From Pseudomonadota bacterium (GTDB lineage: Bacteria; Pseudomonadota; Gammaproteobacteria; Burkholderiales; Burkholderiaceae_B): 64,000 bases of DNA. The notes below the pieces were generated by a model. It was not told where the DNA came from and did no database searches. It was given only the letters and a program-made list of their open reading frames with translations. The stretch is taken from assembly GCA_023439305.1 (NCBI GenBank), contig JAEXOO010000029.1, positions 124,001 through 188,000 on the forward strand. The letters are read 5' to 3'. Positions 8,138 through 16,098 of the stretch are shown piece after piece (position 1 is the stretch's first letter; every line of letters starts with the position of its first letter). A program made the position numbers and the translations under genes.

Positions 8138-10837
8138 ATGAGCATGTCCCCTGATCTTTTAAGCGATGCGCTGGCGCGCCTGGCCGAGTTCCAGTTTAAG
8201 GAACGAGGCGGCTGGCTGCGCCAGGGGCGGTGCCCGTCGTGCAGCAGAAAAGAGCTGTACACCAAGGCCGACGGCCCCTGGGTCGTTCGTTGCGGAAGGT
8301 TGAACAACTGTGGGTACGAGATTCACATAAAAGAGCTCTACCCGGACCTATTCGAGCAGTGGTCGACCCGGTACCCGGTCACGGCGGAAAACCCCAATGC
8401 CGCCGCCGAAGCCTACCTGTCCATACATAGGGGCTTCGATATTTCCAAGATTCGGGGCAGCTACACCCAGGAAAGCTACTTTGACGAAAAGCTGAAGGCT
8501 GGCACGGCCACCGTACGCTTCGCTGTCGGCAGCACATGGTGGGAGCGCCTCATAGACCAGCCGGGCCGCTTCGACAAGAAAGCCAGGTTTAAATTCGGTG
8601 GGTCGTACCAGGGCCAGTGGTGGGTGCCGCCAGGCGTGCACCCGTTGAACTCAAACAAGATCTGGCTGGTCGAGGGAATCTTCGACGCGATCGCACTCAT
8701 GCATCACGGTGTTGACGCTGTCTCGCTGATGTCCTGCTACAACTACCCGGCCCAGGCCCTGGCCGAGCTCAAGGCCAACCGGGCCACCGGCACCCCTGAT
8801 CCAGTACTGGTGTGGGCGCTTGACGGCAATGACGCTGGCCGCCGCTTCATAAAAAAATGGAAGGATAGGGCCGAGTCTGAAGGCTGGACATGCTTGGCGG
8901 CCATGATTCCGCAGAAAGGCCGTACCCAGCAAGACTGGAGTGATCTCCACCTGCTGGACCGTGCACAAGAGGATGCTGAGAAGCACCACCTGGCCGAAGA
9001 GGGCCTCAAGCACTATCTGTACCAAGGTGCATTGCTGACAGCGAAATCGGCCAGCGAGAAGGGCCTGCTGATCTACAGCCACTCGAACAACATGACAGAG
9101 TTCGAGTTCAGCCACGACAACCGGCTCTATTGGTTCAAGCTTGATGTTGATCGATACCAGGCCGCGATGAATCGAATCGACGAGCAGGAAGGCGGATTAA
9201 GCCCGGAAGAGCTGCGTGAGCGGGCTCTGAACGAGTCCAACAGCATCCGCGAGATTGCCAACTGCCTGCCCACGCCTTTGTATTTCCAGGAAAACAAAAT
9301 CACCGACGAGTCCTGGTACTACTTCCGCGTCCAGTTCCCCCATGATGGGGCCCCAATTAAGAACACCTTCACCAGCTCCCAGATATCCACTGCCAGCGAG
9401 TTCAAGAAGCGTCTGCTGGGCATTGCCCCAGGTGCCGTCTACACAGGCAGCAATCAACAGCTGGAACGCTCCATGAAGAACCAGCTGTTCAACATCCAGC
9501 GGGTGGAAACGGTGGACTTTATCGGCTACAGCAAAGAACTCGGCTGCTACGTGCTGGGCGATGTGGCAATGAAGGATGGCACGCTACACAAGATCAACAG
9601 CGAAGACTATTTCGATATGGGTCGGCTGTTCGTCAAGAGCCTGAACAAGTCGGTAGACCTAACCATCAACAGTGACCCGCGAGAGTACTCGACAGAATGG
9701 GTGCAGCACCTTTATTCCGCCTTCGGCCCTAAAGGCCTGGCCGCACTTTCCTTCTGGTTCGGTACCTTGTTTGCAGAGCAGATCCGCGCCAGCCAGAAAA
9801 GCTTCCCGTTTCTTGAGATCGTCGGCGAGGCCGGCGCCGGTAAAACCGCACTGCTGGAGTTCATGTGGAAGCTGTTCGGGCGGGACCATGAAGGCTCCGA
9901 CCCGGCAAAGTCCACCAATGCCGGCCGCGCACGTAACTTCGCCCAGGTGTCCAACCTGCCCGTGGTGCTGATCGAATCGGACCGCGACAGCAGCGAGAAC
10001 AAGACCCACAACAAGAATTTTGACTGGGACGAACTGAAAACGGCCTACAACGGCCGCAGCCTTCGCTCTCGCGGCATGGCCACCTCGGGCAATGAAACAT
10101 ACGAGCCACCGTTCCGTGGCGCCATCGTTATCAGCCAGAACGCCGCCGTGTCTGGGTCAGAGGCCATCATGCAACGGATCATGCACCTGACCTTCGACAG
10201 GTCCGGGCATAACGACCAGAGCAAGGTCGCGGTCGACGAGCTCTCAGCTGCACCCATTTCCAAGGTCAGCGGCTTCATCCTCGCTGCCACCAAGCGGGAA
10301 GAAGCGGTGCTGGAGATCGTCAACAAGATGGCGCCCGTCTATCAAAAGCAGCTATTCGACCGGCCCGACATCCGCGTGATGCGCATTGCCCACAACCACG
10401 GCCAGTTGATGGCCCTGGCCGATGCCTTGCGCCTGGTGGTTAAGCTCACCGACGCACAGCACAAGCAGCTGCAGCAGCAGATTGTGACCATGGCCGTCGA
10501 GCGCCAGCAAGCCATCAACGCCGACCACCCACTGGTCAGCGAGTTCTGGGACATGTACGAATACCTGAACGGCGGTGACGAAGAGCGGCCAAGGCTGAAC
10601 CACTCACGCAAGCCAGAGACAGAAATCGCCATCAACCTCAACCATTTTGTGACTGTCGCGGCAGATCACAAGCAGCAAATTCCAGCCATCCGCGATATCA
10701 AAAACCTGCTCAAGACCAGCCGTCGATACAAGTACGACGGCCAGCGTGTGGTCAACAGCGTCATCCATGCCCGCAGAGAGAACTACACAGGTAGTGGTTC
10801 CGAGCGCTGCTGGGTTTTCCTGAAGGGGACATCATGA
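8138..10837 (+). CDS. Phage DNA primase-helicase
   Basis: This 899-aa replication protein has a CHC2-like zinc ribbon (Cys32, Cys35, Cys52, Cys58). A TOPRIM domain follows, with the catalytic Glu in VEGIFDAIAL near 178-187 and the acidic pair in WALDGNDAG near 226-234. A long linker leads to an ATPase with Walker A GEAGAGKT at about 563-570 and a likely Walker B in VVLIESDRD. It would lay primers and unwind DNA at the phage origin. The start may be the ATG at 8138 or 8144; neither has a strong ribosome binding site. The stop overlaps the next ATG. Confidence 0.87.
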   Translation: MSMSPDLLSDALARLAEFQFKERGGWLRQGRCPSCSRKELYTKADGPWVVRCGRLNNCGYEIHIKELYPDLFEQWSTRYPVTAENPNAAAEAYLSIHRGFDISKIRGSYTQESYFDEKLKAGTATVRFAVGSTWWERLIDQPGRFDKKARFKFGGSYQGQWWVPPGVHPLNSNKIWLVEGIFDAIALMHHGVDAVSLMSCYNYPAQALAELKANRATGTPDPVLVWALDGNDAGRRFIKKWKDRAESEGWTCLAAMIPQKGRTQQDWSDLHLLDRAQEDAEKHHLAEEGLKHYLYQGALLTAKSASEKGLLIYSHSNNMTEFEFSHDNRLYWFKLDVDRYQAAMNRIDEQEGGLSPEELRERALNESNSIREIANCLPTPLYFQENKITDESWYYFRVQFPHDGAPIKNTFTSSQISTASEFKKRLLGIAPGAVYTGSNQQLERSMKNQLFNIQRVETVDFIGYSKELGCYVLGDVAMKDGTLHKINSEDYFDMGRLFVKSLNKSVDLTINSDPREYSTEWVQHLYSAFGPKGLAALSFWFGTLFAEQIRASQKSFPFLEIVGEAGAGKTALLEFMWKLFGRDHEGSDPAKSTNAGRARNFAQVSNLPVVLIESDRDSSENKTHNKNFDWDELKTAYNGRSLRSRGMATSGNETYEPPFRGAIVISQNAAVSGSEAIMQRIMHLTFDRSGHNDQSKVAVDELSAAPISKVSGFILAATKREEAVLEIVNKMAPVYQKQLFDRPDIRVMRIAHNHGQLMALADALRLVVKLTDAQHKQLQQQIVTMAVERQQAINADHPLVSEFWDMYEYLNGGDEERPRLNHSRKPETEIAINLNHFVTVAADHKQQIPAIRDIKNLLKTSRRYKYDGQRVVNSVIHARRENYTGSGSERCWVFLKGTS

Positions 10838-11253
10838 GAATCTACATTGCCGGGCCGATGACGGGCCTGCCTGACCTGAACTTTCCCGCGTTCCATGCCG
10901 CTGCGGCCGCTTTGCGCGCCGCCGGCTACACGGTGATCAATCCAGCCGAGCTGAACTCCAACCCGGACGCGTCCTGGTACGAATGCATGCGCATCGATAT
11001 CCGGGAAATGATCACCTGCGACAGCATATGCCTGCTGCCGAACTGGACCATGTCGCGCGGCGCTCGCCTCGAGTTCCATATCGCCGCCCAGCTGAATATG
11101 CAGATACTGGATGCGGCGACCTTCATCCCGGCAGCAGTCAAGGTGCCGGCCATCACAGGTATCAACGACGCACCTGGCCAGCATGGCTGGGTAGTCGGCA
11201 TGCACGAGTACATCCATCACGGGCAGGCGCAAACGACTCGGGAGCCGGTATGA
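10834..11253 (+). CDS. DUF4406 / nucleoside deoxyribosyltransferase-like protein
   Basis: This 139-aa protein begins MRIYIAGPMTGLPDLNFPAF, the typical start of DUF4406, a small Rossmann-like family related to nucleoside 2-deoxyribosyltransferases. Conserved parts include VINPAEL, a D-I-R-E-M-I segment, CDSICLLPNW and GARLEFHIA. The family may act on nucleotides or their bases, but no substrate can be given. It overlaps both neighbours by four bases (ATGA), so translation is probably coupled. Confidence 0.8.
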   Translation: MRIYIAGPMTGLPDLNFPAFHAAAAALRAAGYTVINPAELNSNPDASWYECMRIDIREMITCDSICLLPNWTMSRGARLEFHIAAQLNMQILDAATFIPAAVKVPAITGINDAPGQHGWVVGMHEYIHHGQAQTTREPV

Positions 11254-11570
11254 CTGACCAGATACTTGCCCCAGGCCGCAGAGCCGGTAAAACCCACGCC
11301 ACGGTCCAAAGAATCGTAGACGCCTATCTGAGCGCCCAACTGACGGTGCCCCTGGAGGTCGCGCTGGCCGACCCGGCCCTGTCCGTCTGCCTGAAGAACA
11401 TCGTCCACGCCAACCAGGCCAACCCAGACCGAATGGTCGATATGCAGGCCGAGGGCGCCAAGCTGGTGGTCACCCCCATCAATGCGCCAGCGAAGGTCGC
11501 GCCGTTCCGCGCGATCGACGGATCCCGCCCGGACCTCATGCGCCGCGCCGCCGGCGACCTGGACGACTGA
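11250..11570 (+). CDS. Hypothetical phage early protein
   Basis: This 106-aa protein is unrecognised. It begins MTDQILAPGRRAGKTHATVQR; the PGRRAGKT string resembles a Walker A loop, but the rest is too short for a full P-loop ATPase and I do not claim ATP binding. It starts inside the stop of the DUF4406 gene (ATGA) and stops two bases before the next gene, so it is in the coupled early chain. Confidence 0.6.
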   Translation: MTDQILAPGRRAGKTHATVQRIVDAYLSAQLTVPLEVALADPALSVCLKNIVHANQANPDRMVDMQAEGAKLVVTPINAPAKVAPFRAIDGSRPDLMRRAAGDLDD

Positions 11571-11572
11571 CC

Positions 11573-12028
11573 ATGGCCAAGTCATCCAAACCCCGCAAAC
11601 CATACCGACCCAGGCCTACGAGGATCCCCATGCTTGTGAAAACCGAACTCACACTTGGACCGCTCGAAGACATCATCGATCACATTGAGCTGCACGGCAC
11701 GCTGCCAGTCGATGATCGCGGCGATCCCATCTACACCGACCAGCACGGCAATACCTGCCCCTTGTGGGAGGTCATAGACGGCCTGGTTACTACTTTCGAA
11801 ATGTGGAGCACCCGGCATCAGAAGCCACTGCCCCTGGCGCCCCTACGCATGTTCGTCGCGGCCCTGCATTACGCCATGCCGCTCACCGCCTTCAACCTTG
11901 AAGAAATCAAGAAAGCCATGCCGCGCCTGCGTGCGGTTGCCCGTGGCATGGACCACGACGACGCCGGCGACCTGGTCGTACAGACCCAAATCAAGGCCGA
12001 GCTCGAGGCGCAAGGGAGCCAGCCATGA
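11573..12028 (+). CDS. Hypothetical phage early protein
   Basis: This 151-aa protein is not assigned. If translated from 11573 it has a basic N-terminus (KSSKPRKPYRPRPTR). A second ATG at 11630, with a GAGGA ribosome site close before it, would drop 19 residues and give MLVKTELTLGPLED. The body has two likely long helices (VIDGLVTTFEMW, LRMFVAALHYAM) and an acidic end. It overlaps the following tiny gene by four bases. Confidence 0.6.
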   Translation: MAKSSKPRKPYRPRPTRIPMLVKTELTLGPLEDIIDHIELHGTLPVDDRGDPIYTDQHGNTCPLWEVIDGLVTTFEMWSTRHQKPLPLAPLRMFVAALHYAMPLTAFNLEEIKKAMPRLRAVARGMDHDDAGDLVVQTQIKAELEAQGSQP

Positions 12029-12120
12029 CGGCCGTTTCATTTCTGCTTATCGTCACAGGCGTAACCATCATCACGGCACTGGCTGCCGAAATCACCATCA
12101 TCAGTCGGGAGACAAAATGA
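12025..12120 (+). CDS. 31-residue single-span membrane peptide
   Basis: A 31-codon ORF starts on an ATGA overlap with the preceding stop and ends on an ATGA overlap with the next start, which argues that it is translated. The peptide, MTAVSFLLIVTGVTIITALA then AEITIISRETK, is one hydrophobic segment with a charged tail. It resembles small phage membrane peptides in general. No function can be named from sequence. Confidence 0.55.
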   Translation: MTAVSFLLIVTGVTIITALAAEITIISRETK

Positions 12121-12326
12121 GCAAAAACTTATCCACAAAATCTGTGAATAACCGGGCGTCCAGACGCCGGCAGCAACAGCGCAAACAAGAAACCACGGCC
12201 CTGCAGGGTTCTTTGATCGATTTGCAGCCAACCAGCCGGGACCGTACAGGCGTGACCGTAGTCGTGTTCGTACTGGCCCTGGCAGCTGTAGCCGCGGCTG
12301 TGATGATTGTGGGTGGTGCTGCATGA
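12117..12326 (+). CDS. 69-residue tail-anchored small protein
   Basis: This protein has a basic, Gln/Arg-rich first half (NNRASRRRQQQRKQ) and a C-terminal membrane segment (VTVVVFVLALAAVAAAVMIV), so it looks tail-anchored. It overlaps the 31-residue peptide upstream and the methyltransferase gene downstream by four bases each. Two consecutive tiny membrane proteins inside a replication/modification operon are unusual. The function is unknown. Confidence 0.58.
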   Translation: MSKNLSTKSVNNRASRRRQQQRKQETTALQGSLIDLQPTSRDRTGVTVVVFVLALAAVAAAVMIVGGAA

Positions 12327-14344
12327 CAGATACCCGCAACATCTACCATTTCCACCTGTTTCCCGGATCCGGAGGCGGCAAGAAAGGGTTCCAGCGCGCA
12401 CAGCCTCGCATACCGGGGCTACAAGGCAACTTCGTGTATGTCGGTGGCATGGACATTGATGCCGTCGCCGTGCGTGATTGTGACAAGCTCGGTGGCTATC
12501 CAACCACCGTACGCGACTTAGCCAGCCGTGAGCAATACATCGCCATCAACGGACAAGAGCCGCCGCCCGGGTGGGCAGAAGTGACACCGGACGATGTGCG
12601 CGCGGCAGCTCACGGACACGCGCCCAACGTTGTGTTCCTGTCCGCTCCATGCAAGGGCTTTTCCGGTTTGCTGGCGAAATCCCACGCGGCCTCAATCAAG
12701 TACCAGGCAATGAACGGCCTGACCCAGCGAGCCGTGTGGTTGTGCTTGGAGGCCTGGAAGGACGATCTACCCGAGTTCTTCATCTTCGAGAACGTGCCGC
12801 TGATCATGACGCGCGGTCGCCATTTCCTCGATCAGATCATCGCCATGTTCCGCCACTACGGCTACATCGTGCGTGAAACGGTGCACGACTGCGGCGAAGT
12901 GGGTGGCCTGGCCCAAAGCCGTCGGCGCTTCTTGTTGGTGGCTCGCCATGGCGAAAAGATGCCATCTGCAGTGTATGAACCGCCGATTCGCCCACTACGC
13001 TCCGTTGGCGAGGTTCTGGACCGTATGCACCTACCTGGTGACCCAGCGGCAGGCCCGATGCATCGGGTACCGCGCTTGGCCTGGAAGACCTGGGTACGGC
13101 TGGCATTCGTCGAAGCCGGTAAGGACTGGCGCAGCCTGAACCGCCTGGAAGTCGAAAACGGATACCTGCGCGACTACTTGATAGTGCCTGGCAACTTCCA
13201 CAACGGCTATATGGGTGTGAACGGTTGGGAAGACACCGCAGGAACGGTGAGGGGCAGAAGCTTGCCATTGAATGGCACGTTCTCTGTGGCCGACCCACGC
13301 GCAGCTGCCGGCGCTGCTCAGTACCAACAGTACGGTGTCATGCGCATGGAAGACACGTCTGGCGCCATCATTGGTGTGAAATCACCAGGTCAAGGTACTT
13401 ACAGTGTCGCAGACCCGCGCCATGTTGGCCCGGCCAAGCACTCTAATGAATTTCGGATCATGCCTTTTGACGGCACTGCGAAGGCTGTCACCAGCGCACA
13501 CGGTACAGGTCAATGCGTTGCGGATCCCCGTGGCGGCCGTGGCTTCTCAAAGTACGGAGTAACTGCCTACGATGGCGCTGCCAATGCCGTGATCGGCGGC
13601 AGTACCAGTGGTGAAGGTGCTTACGCGGTCGCGGATCCTCGACCTACAGCCAGCGGGAAGCTTTTTACAAAATATCCAGTGTCGCAGTGGGAAGGAAAAA
13701 CCGGCACCGTAATCGGCGGCGACGACATGGGTGCGTATGCGGTGTCCGACCCCCGACCCGACATGAACCGGGCCAAGGGTGACAACTACCTGACAGGCGG
13801 GCATTACGGTGTCAAGAGGTGGGCCGACTCCAGCATGGCTGTATCGGCTTCGGCGTGTCACGACAACGGCTGGTGGAGTGTGGCAGATCCTAGGCAGGCA
13901 GGTATCCAGTGCCCGAACTGCGGTGGTGCGACCGAGCAAGACGGCATTAGCTTCAAATGCCACGCTTGCGAAATGTGCTGGCCACTCACGCCGGACTGGG
14001 CCCCATCCATGCCGTCGCCCAACGACAAGCTGGTGTGCCGGATCACATCGCTGGACGGCACCTGGCACCGCCCGTTCACCACGCTTGAGCTGGCCGCACT
14101 CCAGTCCTACTACGATCCCGACGACTTCGCCGAGCACGGCCCTATGGTCATGGAAGGCACGTCCGATCAAGTCTGGCGTGAGCACATCGGAAACATGGTG
14201 CCGCCGCTGGCAGCCCAGGCCATGGCCGAAGAAATTGGCCGCGCCATCCTGCTGTCGTGGGCCGGCGAAACCTTCCAGCTTTCCGCTACCCCGATCTGGG
14301 TGCGCCCATTTGCGATCGCTATTTCTGTGAGAGGTAACCAATGA
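12323..14344 (+). CDS. DNA cytosine-C5 methyltransferase with repeat-rich recognition region
   Basis: This 673-aa enzyme has the ordered C5-methyltransferase motifs: I (LFPGSGGG, 12-19), IV with the catalytic Cys (SAPCKGFS, Cys110), VI (FENVP, 155-159), VIII (QSRRR, 198-202) and X (GNMVPP, 623-628). It would transfer methyl from SAM to cytosine, protecting phage DNA or altering host methylation. Between VIII and X, where the target-recognition domain should be, lie six diverged repeats (about 296-524) and then a zinc ribbon (Cys530, 533, 546, 549). No restriction gene is visible nearby, so it is probably an orphan. Coding overlaps both neighbours by four bases. Confidence 0.88.
   Translation: MTDTRNIYHFHLFPGSGGGKKGFQRAQPRIPGLQGNFVYVGGMDIDAVAVRDCDKLGGYPTTVRDLASREQYIAINGQEPPPGWAEVTPDDVRAAAHGHAPNVVFLSAPCKGFSGLLAKSHAASIKYQAMNGLTQRAVWLCLEAWKDDLPEFFIFENVPLIMTRGRHFLDQIIAMFRHYGYIVRETVHDCGEVGGLAQSRRRFLLVARHGEKMPSAVYEPPIRPLRSVGEVLDRMHLPGDPAAGPMHRVPRLAWKTWVRLAFVEAGKDWRSLNRLEVENGYLRDYLIVPGNFHNGYMGVNGWEDTAGTVRGRSLPLNGTFSVADPRAAAGAAQYQQYGVMRMEDTSGAIIGVKSPGQGTYSVADPRHVGPAKHSNEFRIMPFDGTAKAVTSAHGTGQCVADPRGGRGFSKYGVTAYDGAANAVIGGSTSGEGAYAVADPRPTASGKLFTKYPVSQWEGKTGTVIGGDDMGAYAVSDPRPDMNRAKGDNYLTGGHYGVKRWADSSMAVSASACHDNGWWSVADPRQAGIQCPNCGGATEQDGISFKCHACEMCWPLTPDWAPSMPSPNDKLVCRITSLDGTWHRPFTTLELAALQSYYDPDDFAEHGPMVMEGTSDQVWREHIGNMVPPLAAQAMAEEIGRAILLSWAGETFQLSATPIWVRPFAIAISVRGNQ
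13208..13894 (+). repeat. Six protein-level repeats inside the methyltransferase
   Basis: Each unit is about 28-31 residues plus a 4-14 residue linker. It starts Tyr-Gly-Val or a variant, has an Asp/Glu-Asp/Gly turn and a Val-x-Gly strand, and ends in (S/A)V(A/S)DPR. The DPR ends fall near residues 326, 366, 403, 440, 478 and 524. DNA identity between units is low, so they are old, diverged protein repeats and not a fresh tandem duplication. The third unit is shortest and has lost the Tyr-Gly-Val start. Confidence 0.85.
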
Positions 14345-14778
14345 ACCACGACGCTATTTCCGTGCAGCTGTGCCTGTCAGCAGGCCTTAGCGAGTCCGAA
14401 ACCGACATTCTGCTCAAACGAATCAAGGGCCATCCCTCGCGGGGAGAACCTATCGGTGTCCTTTCCGCTGATGAACTGGACCGCATTCGGATGGGTGTGG
14501 ACGCCATTTTGCGGCCCGCTAAACCGGGCCGGTTGTCCGGGAAGGTTTCCGCTTTACCTGATCGTGATGACGATGTTCTTGTTTATCTAGCCCCTGGCGT
14601 GCCGAGTGACTATACGTTGACATTAATAGAGAGGAGCTACGACCAGCGGGCAAATGCAATCATTGCCTTCAATACTTGTGCTGGCGACTTAGACGACAAA
14701 CTCGATGCGGCATACAAAGCCACGCTGCGGCATTCGCCCACCCCAACACCAGAAGGGCAACAGGATGGCATGCTATGA
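14341..14778 (+). CDS. Hypothetical phage protein
   Basis: This 145-aa protein matches no family I know. It has a helical N-terminus (AISVQLCLSAGLSESETDIL, ADELDRIRMGVDAIL), a short strand segment (DDVLVYLAPGVPSDYTLTLI) and a Pro/Gln-rich end. Base composition in 14560-14660 is less GC-rich than in its neighbours. It overlaps both neighbours through ATGA, within the early operon chain. Confidence 0.6.
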   Translation: MNHDAISVQLCLSAGLSESETDILLKRIKGHPSRGEPIGVLSADELDRIRMGVDAILRPAKPGRLSGKVSALPDRDDDVLVYLAPGVPSDYTLTLIERSYDQRANAIIAFNTCAGDLDDKLDAAYKATLRHSPTPTPEGQQDGML

Positions 14779-15119
14779 ATAACTCAATCTACATATACGG
14801 TCCACAAGGTTGCGGCAAGACCAGAAATGCTGAGCACCTTTGCAAGCACTACGGGCTGACAGTCATCATTGATGAGTACGGGGAGTGGCGTCGGACTGTA
14901 TCGGTACCGAAACAGGGTGCACTGGTCATTGGTCAGACCGAGAAGGACGGCCCTGCGGGGATTACCGCTATACCGTTCGAGCAGGCCATGCAGGAAATGA
15001 CCAGGCCTGTCTGCGCTTTGAAGGGAATGATCAGGCCGGGAGCGATGTGCAGCCAGATCATAGTTGGCCTGAAATATTGTGGCTACAAAGGTGAGTGCCC
15101 TCACAAGGTGGAGCCATGA
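14775..15119 (+). CDS. Small P-loop NTPase-like phage protein
   Basis: This 114-aa protein has an N-terminal strand and Walker A loop (IYIYGPQGCGKTRN, residues 5-18) and a possible Walker B in VIIDEYGEW. It is shorter than full AAA+ or kinase folds, with a cysteine-containing end (YCGYKGECPHK). It may bind ATP or a nucleotide, but the partner is unknown. It overlaps the preceding gene and the following gene by four bases each. Confidence 0.65.
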   Translation: MNNSIYIYGPQGCGKTRNAEHLCKHYGLTVIIDEYGEWRRTVSVPKQGALVIGQTEKDGPAGITAIPFEQAMQEMTRPVCALKGMIRPGAMCSQIIVGLKYCGYKGECPHKVEP

Positions 15120-15754
15120 AAGAACGTCCCATTCTATTCAGCGGCCCGATGGTACGCGCCATTCTGGAAGGCCGGAAAACCCAAACTCGACGCCTATTGA
15201 AGATACCGGGGATCATGCCGAGAACGGCATTTCCGATCACATCGCCAGATGAAAGCATTGAAAAGTGGGACGATGGCACCTTCCACTACTTCAGTACATC
15301 GGCAATGAGCGGGCCGTACCCGTGCCCCTACGGGGAGCCGGGAGACAGGCTTTGGGTGCGGGAGGCTTGGCAGCACGGAAACCATCCGCTCGGCCCATAC
15401 CAACCAGGTTGCCCCGTCTACTACCGCGCTGATTATCTGGACGATCCGCATGGACCGGACGGTGAGAAGTCACCGGAAGGTCGATACCGAACTTGGCGCC
15501 CCAGCATACATATGCCTAGAACCGCAAGTCGAATCCTGCTCGAAGTTTATGACGTGCGGGTAGAGCGTCTGCAGGACATCAGCGAGGCAGCCTGCCTTGC
15601 CGAAGGCTGCAGTGGTGGCCACGGCTGCATATCTGGTTATCAATACAACGCTACGCCCGATGAACATTTCAAGTGGATTTGGGAATCGGTTGGCGGCGAC
15701 TGGTCTGCCAACCCCTGGGTATGGGTAGTGGAGTTCCAAAGGCTTCAGCCATGA
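15116..15754 (+). CDS. ASCH-like phage protein
   Basis: This 212-aa protein starts MKERPILFSGPMVRAILEGRK and continues TQTRRLLK, then GDRLWVREAW, a combination often found in phage proteins with an ASCH/PUA-like fold, many labelled only as phage-related. ASCH domains are thought to bind RNA or modified bases; the exact role here is unknown. A longer start at 15095 exists, but the ATG at 15116 has the family start and keeps the ATGA overlap of this operon. Confidence 0.75.
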   Translation: MKERPILFSGPMVRAILEGRKTQTRRLLKIPGIMPRTAFPITSPDESIEKWDDGTFHYFSTSAMSGPYPCPYGEPGDRLWVREAWQHGNHPLGPYQPGCPVYYRADYLDDPHGPDGEKSPEGRYRTWRPSIHMPRTASRILLEVYDVRVERLQDISEAACLAEGCSGGHGCISGYQYNATPDEHFKWIWESVGGDWSANPWVWVVEFQRLQP

Positions 15755-16098
15755 CCAAGCGCGGATACAACACAAAAGAGGCCATGGCTTACCTGGGCGT
15801 GCAGCGCCGGTTCTTCGAGCGGCACCTTGCCCAGTTGCTCGAGGGCAAGGGCGTCAGGGCTGGCACATCAATCATCTTTGAAAAGCAAGATCTGGACGAT
15901 GCGTGGGAACGTTATAAACTGTCACACGGTAGCGAACGTGTCCAACCAGAAGGAAACATGAAATGGCGACACGCTCACGTAGGCAGCGGGGTATCTCCCC
16001 GGACCTCGGCGACAAGTGGAAAGTCGATTGTCAGTACCGAGGCCAAAAGATTCGAAAACGTGGTTTCACAGATTATCGGTCGGCGGAGGAGTTCCTAA
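15751..16098 (+). CDS. Excisionase/AlpA-like winged-HTH protein
   Basis: The first 56 residues form a winged helix typical of excisionases and DNA-binding AlpA-like proteins: YNTKEAMAYLGVQRRFFERHL, then a GTSIIFEKQDLDDAWERY wing. It sits directly before the integrase, the normal place for xis. The full ORF is 115 aa and its last 45 residues are read through the start of the integrase gene, a 136-base overlap in another frame. These residues are low-complexity (Ser, Arg), so they may not be under selection. Confidence 0.68.
   Translation: MTKRGYNTKEAMAYLGVQRRFFERHLAQLLEGKGVRAGTSIIFEKQDLDDAWERYKLSHGSERVQPEGNMKWRHAHVGSGVSPRTSATSGKSIVSTEAKRFENVVSQIIGRRRSS

Noticed and set aside
11250..11315. PGRRAGKT as a functional Walker A motif
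   Set aside because: The protein is 106 aa with no Walker B or fold support, so ATP binding is not claimed.
13208..13894. Methyltransferase repeats as a recent DNA tandem duplication or a phase-variable tract
   Set aside because: Units share only short protein motifs; DNA identity is too low for slippage.
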